A stretch of 64,000 nt of DNA from Streptomyces sp. DSM 15324 (GTDB taxonomy: Bacteria; Actinomycetota; Actinomycetes; Streptomycetales; Streptomycetaceae), in the NCBI RefSeq assembly GCF_001514285.1, contig NZ_KQ949030.1:184634-248633 (forward strand), written 5' to 3'. Position numbers and translations under genes: made by a program. Numbering within the stretch: the first letter of the stretch is position 1; every line of letters begins with the position of its first letter. The notes under the pieces are model-generated. The model searched no databases. It was not told the origin of the DNA and saw only the letters and a program-made list of their open reading frames with translations. This document shows, piece by piece, positions 7,914 through 16,386 of this stretch.

Positions 7914-8651
7914 TTACCAGGGGACGACGCCGTCGTCCTCGAAGAACGAGCCGCTCGGGCCGCCGTCGGGCAGTGTGGCGAGCCGGACCGCTGTGACCGC
8001 GCCCTGTTCGGGGGTGCGGGGTCCGTAGAAGCCGTTGAAGTCGGTGGCGACCAGCCCCGGGCAGGCCGCGTTGATCAAGATGTTCGTTCCGGTGAATTGC
8101 CGGGCGTACTGCACCGTCAGGGCGTTGAGGAACGACTTCGACGGCGCGTAGGCCGCCATGATCGGGCCGATCTCGGTGTCGGGGTCCGCCTGCCGGGTCA
8201 GGGAGCCGACGCTGCTGGAGACGTTGACGATGCGTGGCGAGGCCGAGCGCCGCAGCAGCGGCAGCATCGCGTTGGTCACCCGGACGACACCTATGACGTT
8301 GGTGTCCACGACCGTGCGGAGCACCTCCAGGTCGAGCGCGGTCGGGTCCTGCTCCCATCCCGGGCCCATCTCGCCGGAGATGCCGGCATTGTTCACCAGG
8401 GCGTCCAGGCGCCCGGCCAGCCGTTCGACCAGTGCCGCGGCATCGGTGACGCTCCGGTCGTCGGTCACGTCCAGCGGTACCCCGAACGCGTCCACGCCGA
8501 GGGCGCGCAGTTTTCCGACGGCGGTTTCGCGTCGGGTCTCGTCGCGGGCTCCCACGCCCACGCGGTACCCGAGGCTGCCCAGCCCGGCCGCGATCTCGTA
8601 CCCGATGCCCTTGTTCGCGCCGGTCACCAGCGCGATCATCGTTTCGCTCAT
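7914..8651 (-). CDS. Short-chain dehydrogenase/reductase (carbonyl-reductase-like)
   Basis: A 245-residue SDR with cofactor motif TGANKGIGYE (residues ~10-19), LDVTDD (~61-66), NNAGISGEMG (~89), catalytic Ser in NVSSSVGSL and the YAPSK Tyr-Lys pair (~168-172). The CPGLVATDFNG stretch and the GANKGIG start resemble NADPH-dependent carbonyl reductases of the SDR21-like type. Length is normal. It is divergent from the LysR gene across a 92-base spacer holding a clear inverted-repeat operator, the usual layout for a LysR activator and its single target. The natural substrate is unknown; a reactive aldehyde or quinone is plausible from the family. Confidence 0.88.
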   Translation of the reverse strand: MSETMIALVTGANKGIGYEIAAGLGSLGYRVGVGARDETRRETAVGKLRALGVDAFGVPLDVTDDRSVTDAAALVERLAGRLDALVNNAGISGEMGPGWEQDPTALDLEVLRTVVDTNVIGVVRVTNAMLPLLRRSASPRIVNVSSSVGSLTRQADPDTEIGPIMAAYAPSKSFLNALTVQYARQFTGTNILINAACPGLVATDFNGFYGPRTPEQGAVTAVRLATLPDGGPSGSFFEDDGVVPW

Positions 8652-8707
8652 GCAGATGATGTTGGCTCACGGACGGGTGGCGCGGCCAACACCGATACGG
8701 TGCCCTC

Positions 8708-8726
8708 TGATACCCGCCAGGTATCA
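8708..8726. promoter_or_regulatory. LysR-type operator between divergent SDR and regulator genes
   Basis: TGATACC-CGCCA-GGTATCA is a perfect 7-bp inverted repeat with a 5-base spacer, containing the T-N11-A core expected for LysR regulators. It lies 18 bases before the regulator start and 57 bases before the SDR start. A related half-site (CGATACGG) is at about 8693-8700. Confidence 0.7.
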
Positions 8727-8743
8727 CCACGTAGGCTGTCGCC

Positions 8744-9607
8744 GTGGACACCCTGGAAACGCGCGAGTTGAGGTACTTCGTGGCCGTCGCCGAGGAACTG
8801 CACTTCGGGCGCGCCGCCGAGCGCCTCGGCATGGCCCAGCCGCCGCTGTCGCGGGCGATCCAGCAGCTCGAACGGCGGCTCGGGGTCTGCCTGCTGCAGC
8901 GCAACCGCCGTGGTGTCCGCCTGACCGGCGCGGGAGAGGTGCTGCTGCACGAGGGCCGGGCGGCCCTCGACGCGACCGTGGCCGCCGCTCGCCGAACCCG
9001 GCGCGCCGGCGGTGCCGACGGCCCTGGCGGCCGCCGCGGTCGGCTGGTCCTCGCGGTGAAGGCCGCCGCGTCCCACGAACTGCTGCGGAAGCTTCTCGAC
9101 GCCTACGCGGCCGAGCCCGACAGTGCCGAGATCGAGGTGCTGCCGTGTGGCATCTGCGAGCAGGAAGAGCTGCTGCGCGACGGACGCGCCGATGTCGCGC
9201 TCATGCACACGCCGTGGAACTCCCTCGCCGGCTTCGACAGCGAGGCACTGACGACCGAGGGACAGGTCGCCGTCCTGCCGGCCGGGCACCCCCTCGCCGC
9301 CCGCGCGACCTTGTCCCTGGCCGATGTCAGGGACGTCCCCGATCTGCCGCTCGCCCGCTGGCCCACTCACGGCACCTACGCACCCGGCCCTGGCCCCGAG
9401 ATCCACAACCAGACGCAACTGGCCCAGCTGATCGCCCTCGGACGCACCGTGGCAGTCGTCCCCGACTCCGCCCGCTCCTGGCTGTGGGCCGAGCACGCGG
9501 CCGTCCCCTTGACCGACGCACCTTCCGTCGTGACCCACATCGCCTGGCCTGCGCACAACCGCTCCCTCACCCTGGCCGCCCTGGTCCGTACAGCCGCACG
9601 GCTGTAA
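8744..9607 (+). CDS. LysR-family transcriptional regulator
   Basis: A 287-residue LysR-type regulator starting at GTG 8744. The N-terminal winged HTH is unmistakable: METRELRYFVAVAEELHFGR-type start, AAERLGMAQPPLSRAIQQLERRLGVCLLQRNRRGVRLTGAGEVLL at residues ~20-66. The rest is the two-lobed effector domain, in which GGRRGRLVLAVKAAASHELLRKLLDAY opens the first lobe and RTVAVVPDSARSWLW lies near the end. It is divergent from the SDR, with a palindromic operator in between, so it most likely controls that gene and itself. No redox-active pair of Cys like that of OxyR is evident, although CGIC occurs at about residue 133. Confidence 0.92.
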   Translation: MDTLETRELRYFVAVAEELHFGRAAERLGMAQPPLSRAIQQLERRLGVCLLQRNRRGVRLTGAGEVLLHEGRAALDATVAAARRTRRAGGADGPGGRRGRLVLAVKAAASHELLRKLLDAYAAEPDSAEIEVLPCGICEQEELLRDGRADVALMHTPWNSLAGFDSEALTTEGQVAVLPAGHPLAARATLSLADVRDVPDLPLARWPTHGTYAPGPGPEIHNQTQLAQLIALGRTVAVVPDSARSWLWAEHAAVPLTDAPSVVTHIAWPAHNRSLTLAALVRTAARL

Positions 9608-10280
9608 CCAGCTACTGCCTCTGCGGGACCGGAGAACTCGGCGCAGAATCGACGAAGCTCGGGAATCGAACCACCTCGTGCGCCAGAAGGTCACCGCGTT
9701 GGTGCCCTGCGTACGCCAGCCCGCCCGGAAGCAGGCGGCCGCCACCGGTGGGATCACGGTGGAACTGCGCGGCCGGTTCGGCCGCACCGCCGCCGAAGGG
9801 TCCACCGACGACGGCCGCTTCCGCCGCCTCACCGTCCACCTCCCCGCCGCATACGCGCAGCGGGTCTTCGACGCCCAGGGCCAGGGCGCGGGCGCCGGAA
9901 CCACACAGGCCCCGGTGGCGCTCCACGCTCCACCGGCGGGGCAGCACCGACTGCCCGGCCCCCGCGCGGTCCAGCCCCCGAGGCCGCCCCCTGTCGTGAC
10001 GCTTGTCGCGCTTGTTCTTGTGGACGGCATCAGCATGGGTCATGCGGGCCGAGGGCTGACCGTCGGCGGTGCTCGGCCCGCTTGCAGCGTCCCGGGCAGA
10101 AGCGAGCGTCAGAACGGCGCTCCAGCCCCATCGCGGAGTGCGCGGTCGTTCCGCTGGCCTCGCCATGCGCGCGATCGGCATGCGGTTGAGCAGAACCGCG
10201 TATTCACCTTGGGGGTCTTCAGCTTGGGCACAGTCCGGGCCGACGTGGGGCGAGCGAGTTGCCCGCCACTTGGGGACCTA
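9608..10280. other. Intergenic region without a supported gene
   Basis: About 670 bases between the LysR gene and the convergent transporter operon. Open frames exist on both strands, as expected from the GC content, but none has a ribosome site plus a recognisable motif. The stretch at 10130-10280 (plus) has lower codon regularity and may be debris; I cannot identify its source. Confidence 0.4.
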
Positions 10281-11435
10281 TCACTTCCCCCAGAGCTTGC
10301 GATATGCCTCGCGGTATCCCTTCGGGTCCCAGGAGGACTTGCCGCCGCTGTTGTCCGCCGTGGTGATGTGGACGGGAGCGACGTAGCCGCTCGCGGGCTT
10401 GCCGGCGAAGGCACGGTTGAACTCGTCGACCATCTGCCAGCCCTGTTCGGACAGCGGCTCGGGAGCCGTCGCCGCCTGAAACTGCTTGCTGTTGATGCGC
10501 TGGAAGGCGGACGGGTCACCGTCGCCGGCGCCGATGTTGAACGGTGCTCCGTTGCCGTGCTTGCCCGCCCCCCGCAGCGACGGGGCGGCGTCGGCGAAGT
10601 AGAGGTCGTTGATGGCGATGGAGTGCGTCCACTTGGTGCCGAAGCGGGACAGCAGGGCGGACACTTCCTGCGGGGTGCGGTTGCTGGCGTCGGCTATGGG
10701 GATGTTGGACGTCGTCAGGACCTTGGCGTCGGAGCAGGTGGCCAGCTCCTTCTCGATCAGGTCCGACTTGCCCTTGGCGAACGGGATGGAGGCGTCGGTG
10801 AAGACCACCACGCCGGCCCGGCCGTTGGACTGGCTGATGATCCAGTCGGCGCTGATCTTCGCCACGTCCTCGACCTTCGTCGTGATGTTGGTGAAGAGCT
10901 TGGGGTCCGTACTCGGGCCGGGAGTGCCCACGGCGTGCCAGCCGATCAGGGGGATGCCGGCGGCGTTGGCCTGGGCGACCTGCTGCGCGGTCGACTTGGG
11001 GTCGAAACCGGACAGGACGATGCCGTCGGGCTTGACGGCAACGGCCTGGCTGAGGGCCGCCTGGATGCCGGCCGGGGTGCCTTGGCCGTCGATGATCCGC
11101 ATGGTCCAGCCGATGGCCTTGGCGGCTTCCTTGACGCCTTCGGCGGCGCCGGAGACTCCGGGGTTGGTCATGCTCTGGGCGACGTAGACGATGGTCTTGC
11201 CAGGGACCGCCTTGGGGCCGGTGGTCGGTCCGTCCCAGGGGGCGTTGACGTCTTCGGCGGCCTTGACGGCCGTCTTGGCACTGGCGAGGGCGGCGGGGCA
11301 GCCGGCCTTGCCGGAACCGGCGGTGGCGGCGGCGTCGCTCTGCGAGCCGCGGGTACAGCCGACGGCGGAGGCGGTGACCAGGGCGAGGAGGGTCATGGCT
11401 CTCAGGGACGCCTTGCGGGTGCGGTGCTGGAACAC
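10281..11435 (-). CDS. Sugar ABC transporter substrate-binding lipoprotein (RbsB-like)
   Basis: A 384-residue periplasmic-binding-type protein. I start it at GTG 11435 (VFQHRTRKASLRAM...) because AAGGAG lies 7 bases upstream; the frame extends much further without support. The N-terminus is a lipoprotein signal with lipobox AVGC at about residues 27-30, so the protein is anchored outside the membrane. The body is a type-1 (sugar) binding fold: TIVYVAQSMTNPGVSGAAEGVKEAAK, PDGIVLSGFDPKSTAQQV, AGIPLIGWHAVG and AGVVVFTDASIPFAKGKSDL. It is the last gene of an ATPase-permease-binding protein operon. Context (uronate/aldonate dehydrogenases controlled by the adjacent IclR) suggests a sugar acid or sugar ligand. 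Confidence 0.87.
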   Translation of the reverse strand: MFQHRTRKASLRAMTLLALVTASAVGCTRGSQSDAAATAGSGKAGCPAALASAKTAVKAAEDVNAPWDGPTTGPKAVPGKTIVYVAQSMTNPGVSGAAEGVKEAAKAIGWTMRIIDGQGTPAGIQAALSQAVAVKPDGIVLSGFDPKSTAQQVAQANAAGIPLIGWHAVGTPGPSTDPKLFTNITTKVEDVAKISADWIISQSNGRAGVVVFTDASIPFAKGKSDLIEKELATCSDAKVLTTSNIPIADASNRTPQEVSALLSRFGTKWTHSIAINDLYFADAAPSLRGAGKHGNGAPFNIGAGDGDPSAFQRINSKQFQAATAPEPLSEQGWQMVDEFNRAFAGKPASGYVAPVHITTADNSGGKSSWDPKGYREAYRKLWGK

Positions 11436-11478
11436 GTGCGGGCTCCTTGCTGATGTAAGGGAGGAGAGGGGAGGCGGG

Positions 11479-11520
11479 ACCGGGCTGCTACCGGGACTCA
11501 CCGGGCTGCTACCGGGACTC
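11479..11520. repeat. Two exact tandem 21-bp copies at the permease stop codon
   Basis: A 21-base unit starting ACCGGGCTGCTACCGGGACT is repeated exactly at 11479-11499 and 11500-11520. The second copy contains the last codons and TAG stop of the permease gene, so the duplication placed a second stop-like copy just past the gene end. It looks like a recent slippage event. Confidence 0.9.
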
Positions 11521-12684
11521 GGAGTCCCCTTCGGAAGTGGAGGCGGCTGCCGGCCGGGGGGACGCCGGCGGCTCGGACATCGACTTGCGGGTGGCGGTGG
11601 CCCCGGCGCGCAGCCTGCGGCGGGCGGAGTAGCCGGCCAGGCCCACCGCGAGCAGGAGGGTGCCGCCGTTGAACAGGGACGTGGCCCAGAACTCAGCCCC
11701 GAGCTGTTGGATGCCGGCGAGGCCGATGGCGAGGACAGCGACGGCGACGACAGTGCCGGCGGCGTTGGCGCGACCGGGTTTGATGGCGGTGGAGCCGAGC
11801 AGCGCGCCGACGAAGGCGGGGAGCAGATAGTCCATGCCGACGCTGGGGTTGCCGATCTGCTGCTGGGCAGCGAGCAGGACTCCGGCGAAGCCGACGACGA
11901 TCCCGGAGCCGGCGAAGGCGTAGATGCCGTAGCGCCGGGTGGGGATGCCGACGAGGTCGGCGGCCCGGGCGTTGGAGCCGATGACGTACAGGTAGCGGCC
12001 CAGCGGCAGCCGTTCCAGCAGCAGCCAGAGCACCACGGCGAGGCCGAGGACGTAGAAGGCGGGCACGGGCAGGCCGAGGAACTTCGAGTCGTAGAGGTCG
12101 GTGAAGGCCGGTGGCAGTCCCTGGGGACCGGGGACGATGCGGGCGCCGTCGGTGATCCAGCCGGTGAAGGCGTACAGCAGGCTGCCGGTGCCGAGGGTGG
12201 CGATGAAGGAGTCGATCTTGGCGAACTCGACCAGCAGGCCGTTGAGTACGCCGACGACGCCGCCGCCGACGACGACCACGAGGCAGGCCAGTGGCCAGGG
12301 CCAGCCGCCGTGGACGATGAGCTGCATGGCCAGCACATGGGCGAAGCCGAGTCCGTACCCGACGGACAGGTCGAACTTGCCGGTGACGATGGGGATCATC
12401 GCGCCCAGGGCGAGCATCGCCGGGATCGACTGGTTGGACAGGATGGAGGAGGCGTTGTCCAGGGTGGGGAAGGTGTCCGGCAGGGCGAGGGAGAAGACCA
12501 GGAACAGCAGGACGGTAAGGGTGAGCAGGCCGTATGTGCCGATCAGGTGGCCGCGCGGTCGGCCGCCGGTGCCCTTGCGGGAGGTGCCGGTGGCCGGGTT
12601 CCCGGCCGGGCGGGGGGTCGCGCCCGGGTCGCTGCCGGGCGTGGACCGCTGGGCAGAGTGGGTGGAGTCGGTCTCGGTGGCCAT
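11509..12684 (-). CDS. Sugar ABC transporter permease (RbsC-like)
   Basis: A 391-residue integral membrane permease. The start ATG 12684 overlaps the ATPase stop (TGATG), so the two are coupled. After a polar, proline-rich N-terminal tail of ~50 residues, about nine hydrophobic segments follow, including YGLLTLTVLLFLVFSLAL, GGVVGVLNGLLVEFAKIDSF and GSGIVVGFAGVLLAAQQQIG. The family loop IDSFIATLGTGSLLYAFTGWITDG and the EAA-like region RYLYVIGSNARAADLVGIPT place it with RbsC/branched-chain-type permeases. The C-terminal tail is Ser/Glu rich. It works with the two-domain ATPase and the binding lipoprotein to import a sugar-type ligand. Confidence 0.9.
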   Translation of the reverse strand: MATETDSTHSAQRSTPGSDPGATPRPAGNPATGTSRKGTGGRPRGHLIGTYGLLTLTVLLFLVFSLALPDTFPTLDNASSILSNQSIPAMLALGAMIPIVTGKFDLSVGYGLGFAHVLAMQLIVHGGWPWPLACLVVVVGGGVVGVLNGLLVEFAKIDSFIATLGTGSLLYAFTGWITDGARIVPGPQGLPPAFTDLYDSKFLGLPVPAFYVLGLAVVLWLLLERLPLGRYLYVIGSNARAADLVGIPTRRYGIYAFAGSGIVVGFAGVLLAAQQQIGNPSVGMDYLLPAFVGALLGSTAIKPGRANAAGTVVAVAVLAIGLAGIQQLGAEFWATSLFNGGTLLLAVGLAGYSARRRLRAGATATRKSMSEPPASPRPAAASTSEGDSESR

Positions 12685-14252
12685 CAGTGGTTGCCCGTTC
12701 CGCTCAGCGCCGGCATGGCCGACGCGGCATTGGTGAGTTCGGTGACGGTGAGGGCTTCGCCGGACAGTTCCGCCGTGACGCCGCCCCGGAAGAAGACCAG
12801 GGCGCGGTGGCACACGTCGGCGACCTCCTCGAAGTCGGTGGAGATGAGCAGGACGGCGAGCCCTTCGGCGAGGGCGTCGTCGAGGAGCCGGTAGATTTCC
12901 GCCTTGGCACCGACGTCGACTCCCCCGGTGGGCTCCTCGAGGATCACCACCCGGCGGCTCAGCCGCAGCCAGCGACCGATCATGATCTTCTGCTGGTTGC
13001 CGCCGGACAGGGTGGCGATCGGCGCCTCGGGGTCGGCCGGGCGCACGTGGAACCGCTCGACGAGAGACCTGGCTGCGGCGCGTTCGCGTCCCGGGCTGAT
13101 CCAGCGCCAGGGGGAACGGGCGTCGGCACGTGGGTTGGCCATGAAGTTCTCCCGCACCGAGAGTTCGAGGGCACAGCCCTCCTCCTGGCGGTTGCTGGTG
13201 ACGAAGCCGACTCCCGCGTCGACGGCGGCGGCGACCGACCGGGGGCGGTACGGCCTGCCGTCGAGAAGCGCTTCGCCGCCGGTGAGGGGCCGGGCTCCGG
13301 CAAGGGCGCGGCCGAGGTCCATGTGTCCGGCGCCCGTGAGGCCGACCATGCCGAGGACCTCTCCGGCGCGCAGCTCCAGGTCGACAGGGCCGACGCCCTC
13401 GGCTGTGACGTCGCTCAGGCGCAGCACGGTGGGGGCGGGAGCGCCGGTGGTGCGAGCGGCCGGCGGCCGGTGATCCTCCGGTTCGTGGCCGACGATGTCG
13501 CGCACGATGCGGTCGGGACCGTGGTCGGCGAGGAGGCCCTCGCTGATGAGGTGGCCGTCGCGCAGGACGGCGAAGCGGTCGGCGACCTGGTAGACCTCGT
13601 CGAGGCGGTGGCTGACGTAGACGATGGCGTGGCCGCGGTCGCGCAGGGTGTGGAGCACGTCCAGGAGACGGGCGCAGTCCGCGGCGGGCAGGCTGGCGGT
13701 GGGCTCGTCCAGGACGATGACACGGGCCTGGGTGGACAGGGCGCGGGCGATCGCGACGAGCGAGCGTTCCGCGCGGGTGAGGTCGGCGATGGGCGCCTCG
13801 GGGTCGATGTGGCCGGCGACGAGCTCCAGGGCCTCGGTGCAGCGCCTGCGTACCTGCCGCCAGGAGACGAGGCCGCCGCGGCGCGGGTAGCCGGTGCCCA
13901 GGGCGACGTTCTCGGCCACCGACATCCACTCGACCAGACCCAGGTCCTGGTGGATGAAGGACATCTCGGCGGAGGCGGCATCGGTGCCGAGGGGGTGTCC
14001 TGCCACGGTGATACGGCCTTCGTCGGCGCGGTAGACGCCGGCCAGGACCTTGATGATCGTGGATTTTCCGGCACCATTGTGTCCCAATAGGGCGAGGACG
14101 CTGCCTGCGTGGATGTCGAGGTCGACGTCGGCGAGGGCCAGGGTTCCGCCGAACCGCTTACGCAGCCCGCGGATCGCCACCAGGGGCTCGGAGGCGGCGT
14201 GAGCACCGGCAGGCGGACGGAGGGGAGCTGTGTCATCGGGAGCGTCGTTCAC
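12684..14252 (-). CDS. Sugar ABC transporter ATP-binding protein, two-domain RbsA type
   Basis: A 522-residue tandem-NBD ATPase starting at GTG 14252 behind GGAGAA. The first domain has Walker A LLGHNGAGKST (about residues 54-64), Q-loop FIHQDLGLVE, a weak signature LTRAERSLVAIARAL and Walker B VIVLDEPTASL. The second domain has the degenerate Walker A typical of RbsA (MVGLTGAGHMDLGR), the good signature LSGGNQQKIMIGRWL and Walker B VVILEEPTGGVDVG. This asymmetric pattern defines the carbohydrate-uptake (CUT2) subfamily. It is the first gene of a three-gene transporter operon; a CAGCATATTGG motif lies 73 bases upstream, shared with the downstream catabolic genes and likely bound by the IclR regulator. 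Confidence 0.93.
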   Translation of the reverse strand: MNDAPDDTAPLRPPAGAHAASEPLVAIRGLRKRFGGTLALADVDLDIHAGSVLALLGHNGAGKSTIIKVLAGVYRADEGRITVAGHPLGTDAASAEMSFIHQDLGLVEWMSVAENVALGTGYPRRGGLVSWRQVRRRCTEALELVAGHIDPEAPIADLTRAERSLVAIARALSTQARVIVLDEPTASLPAADCARLLDVLHTLRDRGHAIVYVSHRLDEVYQVADRFAVLRDGHLISEGLLADHGPDRIVRDIVGHEPEDHRPPAARTTGAPAPTVLRLSDVTAEGVGPVDLELRAGEVLGMVGLTGAGHMDLGRALAGARPLTGGEALLDGRPYRPRSVAAAVDAGVGFVTSNRQEEGCALELSVRENFMANPRADARSPWRWISPGRERAAARSLVERFHVRPADPEAPIATLSGGNQQKIMIGRWLRLSRRVVILEEPTGGVDVGAKAEIYRLLDDALAEGLAVLLISTDFEEVADVCHRALVFFRGGVTAELSGEALTVTELTNAASAMPALSGTGNH

Positions 14253-14324
14253 GGACTTCTCCGGGGTATCTCGCTACAGGCCGAGGACCACTTCATCGGC
14301 TCGCCCAGAATCCTGAACTCATCC

Positions 14325-14335
14325 CAGCATATTGG
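14325..14335 (-). promoter_or_regulatory. Candidate IclR-regulon operator before the transporter operon
   Basis: CAGCATATTGG here is the exact reverse complement of CCAATATGCTG found at 18414-18424 and 18488-18498. It lies 73-83 bases upstream of the transporter ATPase start, in position for transcriptional control. Confidence 0.6.
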
Positions 14336-14374
14336 TCAATACTCCGGCTGGCATTTGTTGCCCCGACATGACGA

Positions 14375-14404
14375 ACGGCCGTACGGAAGCTTCCGTACGG
14401 CCGT
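14375..14404. terminator. 30-bp perfect palindrome after the IclR gene
   Basis: Bases 14375-14404 form an uninterrupted self-complementary sequence (core CCGTACGGAAGCTTCCGTAC, with CGGCCGT-type arms). It lies 53-82 bases past the IclR stop, so it is best read as a terminator separating the regulator from the transporter operon. The lack of any loop also allows a cruciform or dyad binding site. Confidence 0.65.
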
Positions 14405-14456
14405 CGTCGACCACCGGTCGGCCTGCGGGGGCCCTCCCCCGGGAGGCCGGCTCACC

Positions 14457-15263
14457 TCATCCGCCGCCCGGGGCCACTCCCTGGGGGATCATCGGGTTCT
14501 CCAGCCCGACCGCGATGGCCCGCAGGTCCTTGAGGAGCGCCGTGCGGAACTCGTCGTCGAGCCGCGCCTTGAGCACGGTGACGCTGATCGCAAAGGGTGA
14601 CGAGTCGGTGCGGAAGCCCGTGACCGGCACGGCCAGGCAGACGATGCCCGCCGTGGCCTCCTCGTCGTCGATCGCGTACCCCCGCTCCCGGGTCGCCGCC
14701 AGGTCCCGCAGCAGCGCGGGCGCGGAGGTGACGGACCGCTCACTGAGGGCGGGCAGGGTGCGACCGCGCAGCCTGTCCTCGACCACCGCCGGGTCCAGCG
14801 TCGACAGGATCGCCTTTCCGGTCGCCGTGCAGTTGGCCGGGAAGCGGTCGCCGATGTTGGCGGTGAGCCGCAGCGGCTGGGTCCCGTCGTACCTGGCCAG
14901 GTAGAGAACGTCGAGGCCGTCGAGGACGGCGACCCGGGCGGTCTCCCGGGAAATGTGCACGCTGCGCCGGCACAACTCGTAGAAGTCGCGCAACTGGTCC
15001 ACGGTGGACAGGTAGCGGCCACCCAGTTCCACCAGCTTGCGCCCCAGGGTGAAGCCCGTGCCATTGCGTGTGATCATGCCCGCCGCCTCCAGGGAGGCGC
15101 AGAGGTTCCCCGTGGAGGACTTCGGCAGGTCCAGGGCGCGCGCGATCTCACTGACCGACAGCGGGCGGCCATCCGCCTCACCGAGCGTGTCCAGAATCGC
15201 CACGGCTCGGGTCACCGCCGGGACGAGACTTCCCGGGTCGCTTGCGCTCACCGTCAACTCCAC
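14457..15263 (-). CDS. IclR-family transcriptional regulator
   Basis: A 268-residue regulator. The N-terminal winged HTH (residues ~14-75) reads VPAVTRAVAILDTLGEADGR and then LSVSEIARALDLPKSSTGNLCASLEAAGMI, the hallmark IclR arrangement. The C-terminal ligand domain (~90-260) has RRSVHISRETARVAVLDGLDVLYLARYDG, IGDRFPANCTATGKAILSTL and RERGYAIDDEEATAGIVCLAVPV, with the invariant TGKA segment and a C near the ligand pocket. It sits between a transporter operon on the same strand and a divergent catabolic operon. CAGCATATTGG-type sites flank both, so it is the likely pathway-specific repressor or activator. The ligand is probably a sugar acid from the pathway. Confidence 0.92.
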   Translation of the reverse strand: MELTVSASDPGSLVPAVTRAVAILDTLGEADGRPLSVSEIARALDLPKSSTGNLCASLEAAGMITRNGTGFTLGRKLVELGGRYLSTVDQLRDFYELCRRSVHISRETARVAVLDGLDVLYLARYDGTQPLRLTANIGDRFPANCTATGKAILSTLDPAVVEDRLRGRTLPALSERSVTSAPALLRDLAATRERGYAIDDEEATAGIVCLAVPVTGFRTDSSPFAISVTVLKARLDDEFRTALLKDLRAIAVGLENPMIPQGVAPGGG

Positions 15264-15283
15264 CCATCATTCTGTTCGTCGTT

Positions 15284-15325
15284 CAGCATGTTGTTATTGT
15301 CCCTCGTATCGTCCCGAACGACAAT
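15284..15325. promoter_or_regulatory. Candidate operator region between IclR gene and divergent cyclase operon
   Basis: CAGCATGTTG at 15284-15293 is a near match to the CAGCATATTGG motif. Immediately after it, ATTGTC (15296-15301) and GACAAT (15320-15325) form an inverted repeat with an 18-base spacer. The region lies between the divergent starts at 15263 and 15433. Confidence 0.45.
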
Positions 15326-15432
15326 GCCGTCGGCGCATGCTTTGCCGTCCGAGTCTCCCGAGATTTCCGACCATAGCGCGCCGTCTGGGCCGGCCGACGA
15401 CACCCTGCGAGCCATGGAGCGCTGAGCACCTC

Positions 15433-16386
15433 ATGACCGACTCCCCGCCTCTCCCCTCCGTGCCCGACAACGGACCTCCCGTCTCGCGCGAGGAGTTCGA
15501 CTCCCTCTTCGGCACCCTCAGGACGTGGGGGCGCTGGACTCCCGCGGACCGGGGCGCCTGGAACCGGGTGACCCCCGAGCACGTCCGGCGGGCCACCGCG
15601 CTGGTGCGCACCGGGACCGTCGTTCCGATGGCCCTGCCGTGGAACACCGTGCCGGGCCCGGACAACGGGAAGCCGGCCCTGCACTACATGTCCGAGCTGG
15701 GCGACATCGAGGCCCCGGAGCCCACCTGCCACAAGGACTTCATCGCCGTGGACTACCACGGCAAGGGCGTCAGCCACCTCGACGCGCTGTCTCACATCGC
15801 CTATCGGGGGCAGCTCTACGACGGGCGCACCGCCGCCGAGGTGGTCGATGCCGGGGGCGCGCGCTTCGGCGCCGTCTCCTCGCTCGGCCCTCTGGTGACC
15901 AGGGGCGTGCTCATCGACATGCCCGCCGTCCTCGGCACCGACTGGCTGGAGCCCGGCAGGGCTGTGCACGCCGGCGACCTCCTCGCCGCCGAGAAGGCGC
16001 TCGGCGTGACGATCGACGAGGGTGACGCGGTGCTGCTGCGCTCCGGCCACTTCCGGCGCCGCAGGGAGCTCGGTGCCTGGAACCCGGACAACGCCAGTGC
16101 CGGCCTCCACGTGGACGTCATGCCGCTGCTGGCCGAGCGGGGAATCGCCCTGCTCGGCGGCGACGGTGACAGCGATGTACGGCCCTCCCCGGTCGAGGGG
16201 GTGTCCTCCCCCGTGCACGCGCTCGCCATCACCGCGATGGGTGTGCCGCTGCTGGACAACCTCGACCTCGAGGCGCTCTCCGTGGCCTGCGCGGAGGCCG
16301 GCCGCTACGAGTTCATGCTCACCGTGGCGCCTCTGAACGTTCCCGGCGGCACCGGCTCGCCCGTCAGCCCGGTGGCGGTGCTGTGA
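15433..16386 (+). CDS. Cyclase-family (kynurenine formamidase-like) metal hydrolase
   Basis: A 317-residue protein starting at ATG 15433; the Shine-Dalgarno sequence is weak (GAGC). The family's metal-binding motif is visible as the variant HGKGVSHLDALSH at about residues 114-126, matching HxGxxxHxDxxxH. Further conserved features are GRFGAV-like turns, a VTIDEGDAVLLRSGH segment and GDSDVRPS followed by HALAITAMGVPLLDNLDLEAL. Members hydrolyse amide, lactone or related bonds. Here the gene starts a set of overlapping dehydrogenase genes, so lactone opening or dehydration of a sugar acid is a reasonable guess, but the substrate is not shown by the sequence. Probably cytosolic. Confidence 0.85.
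   Translation: MTDSPPLPSVPDNGPPVSREEFDSLFGTLRTWGRWTPADRGAWNRVTPEHVRRATALVRTGTVVPMALPWNTVPGPDNGKPALHYMSELGDIEAPEPTCHKDFIAVDYHGKGVSHLDALSHIAYRGQLYDGRTAAEVVDAGGARFGAVSSLGPLVTRGVLIDMPAVLGTDWLEPGRAVHAGDLLAAEKALGVTIDEGDAVLLRSGHFRRRRELGAWNPDNASAGLHVDVMPLLAERGIALLGGDGDSDVRPSPVEGVSSPVHALAITAMGVPLLDNLDLEALSVACAEAGRYEFMLTVAPLNVPGGTGSPVSPVAVL

Noticed and set aside
12534..14090. 518-codon plus-strand frame across the transporter ATPase
   Set aside because: Antisense to a protein with complete Walker and signature motifs.
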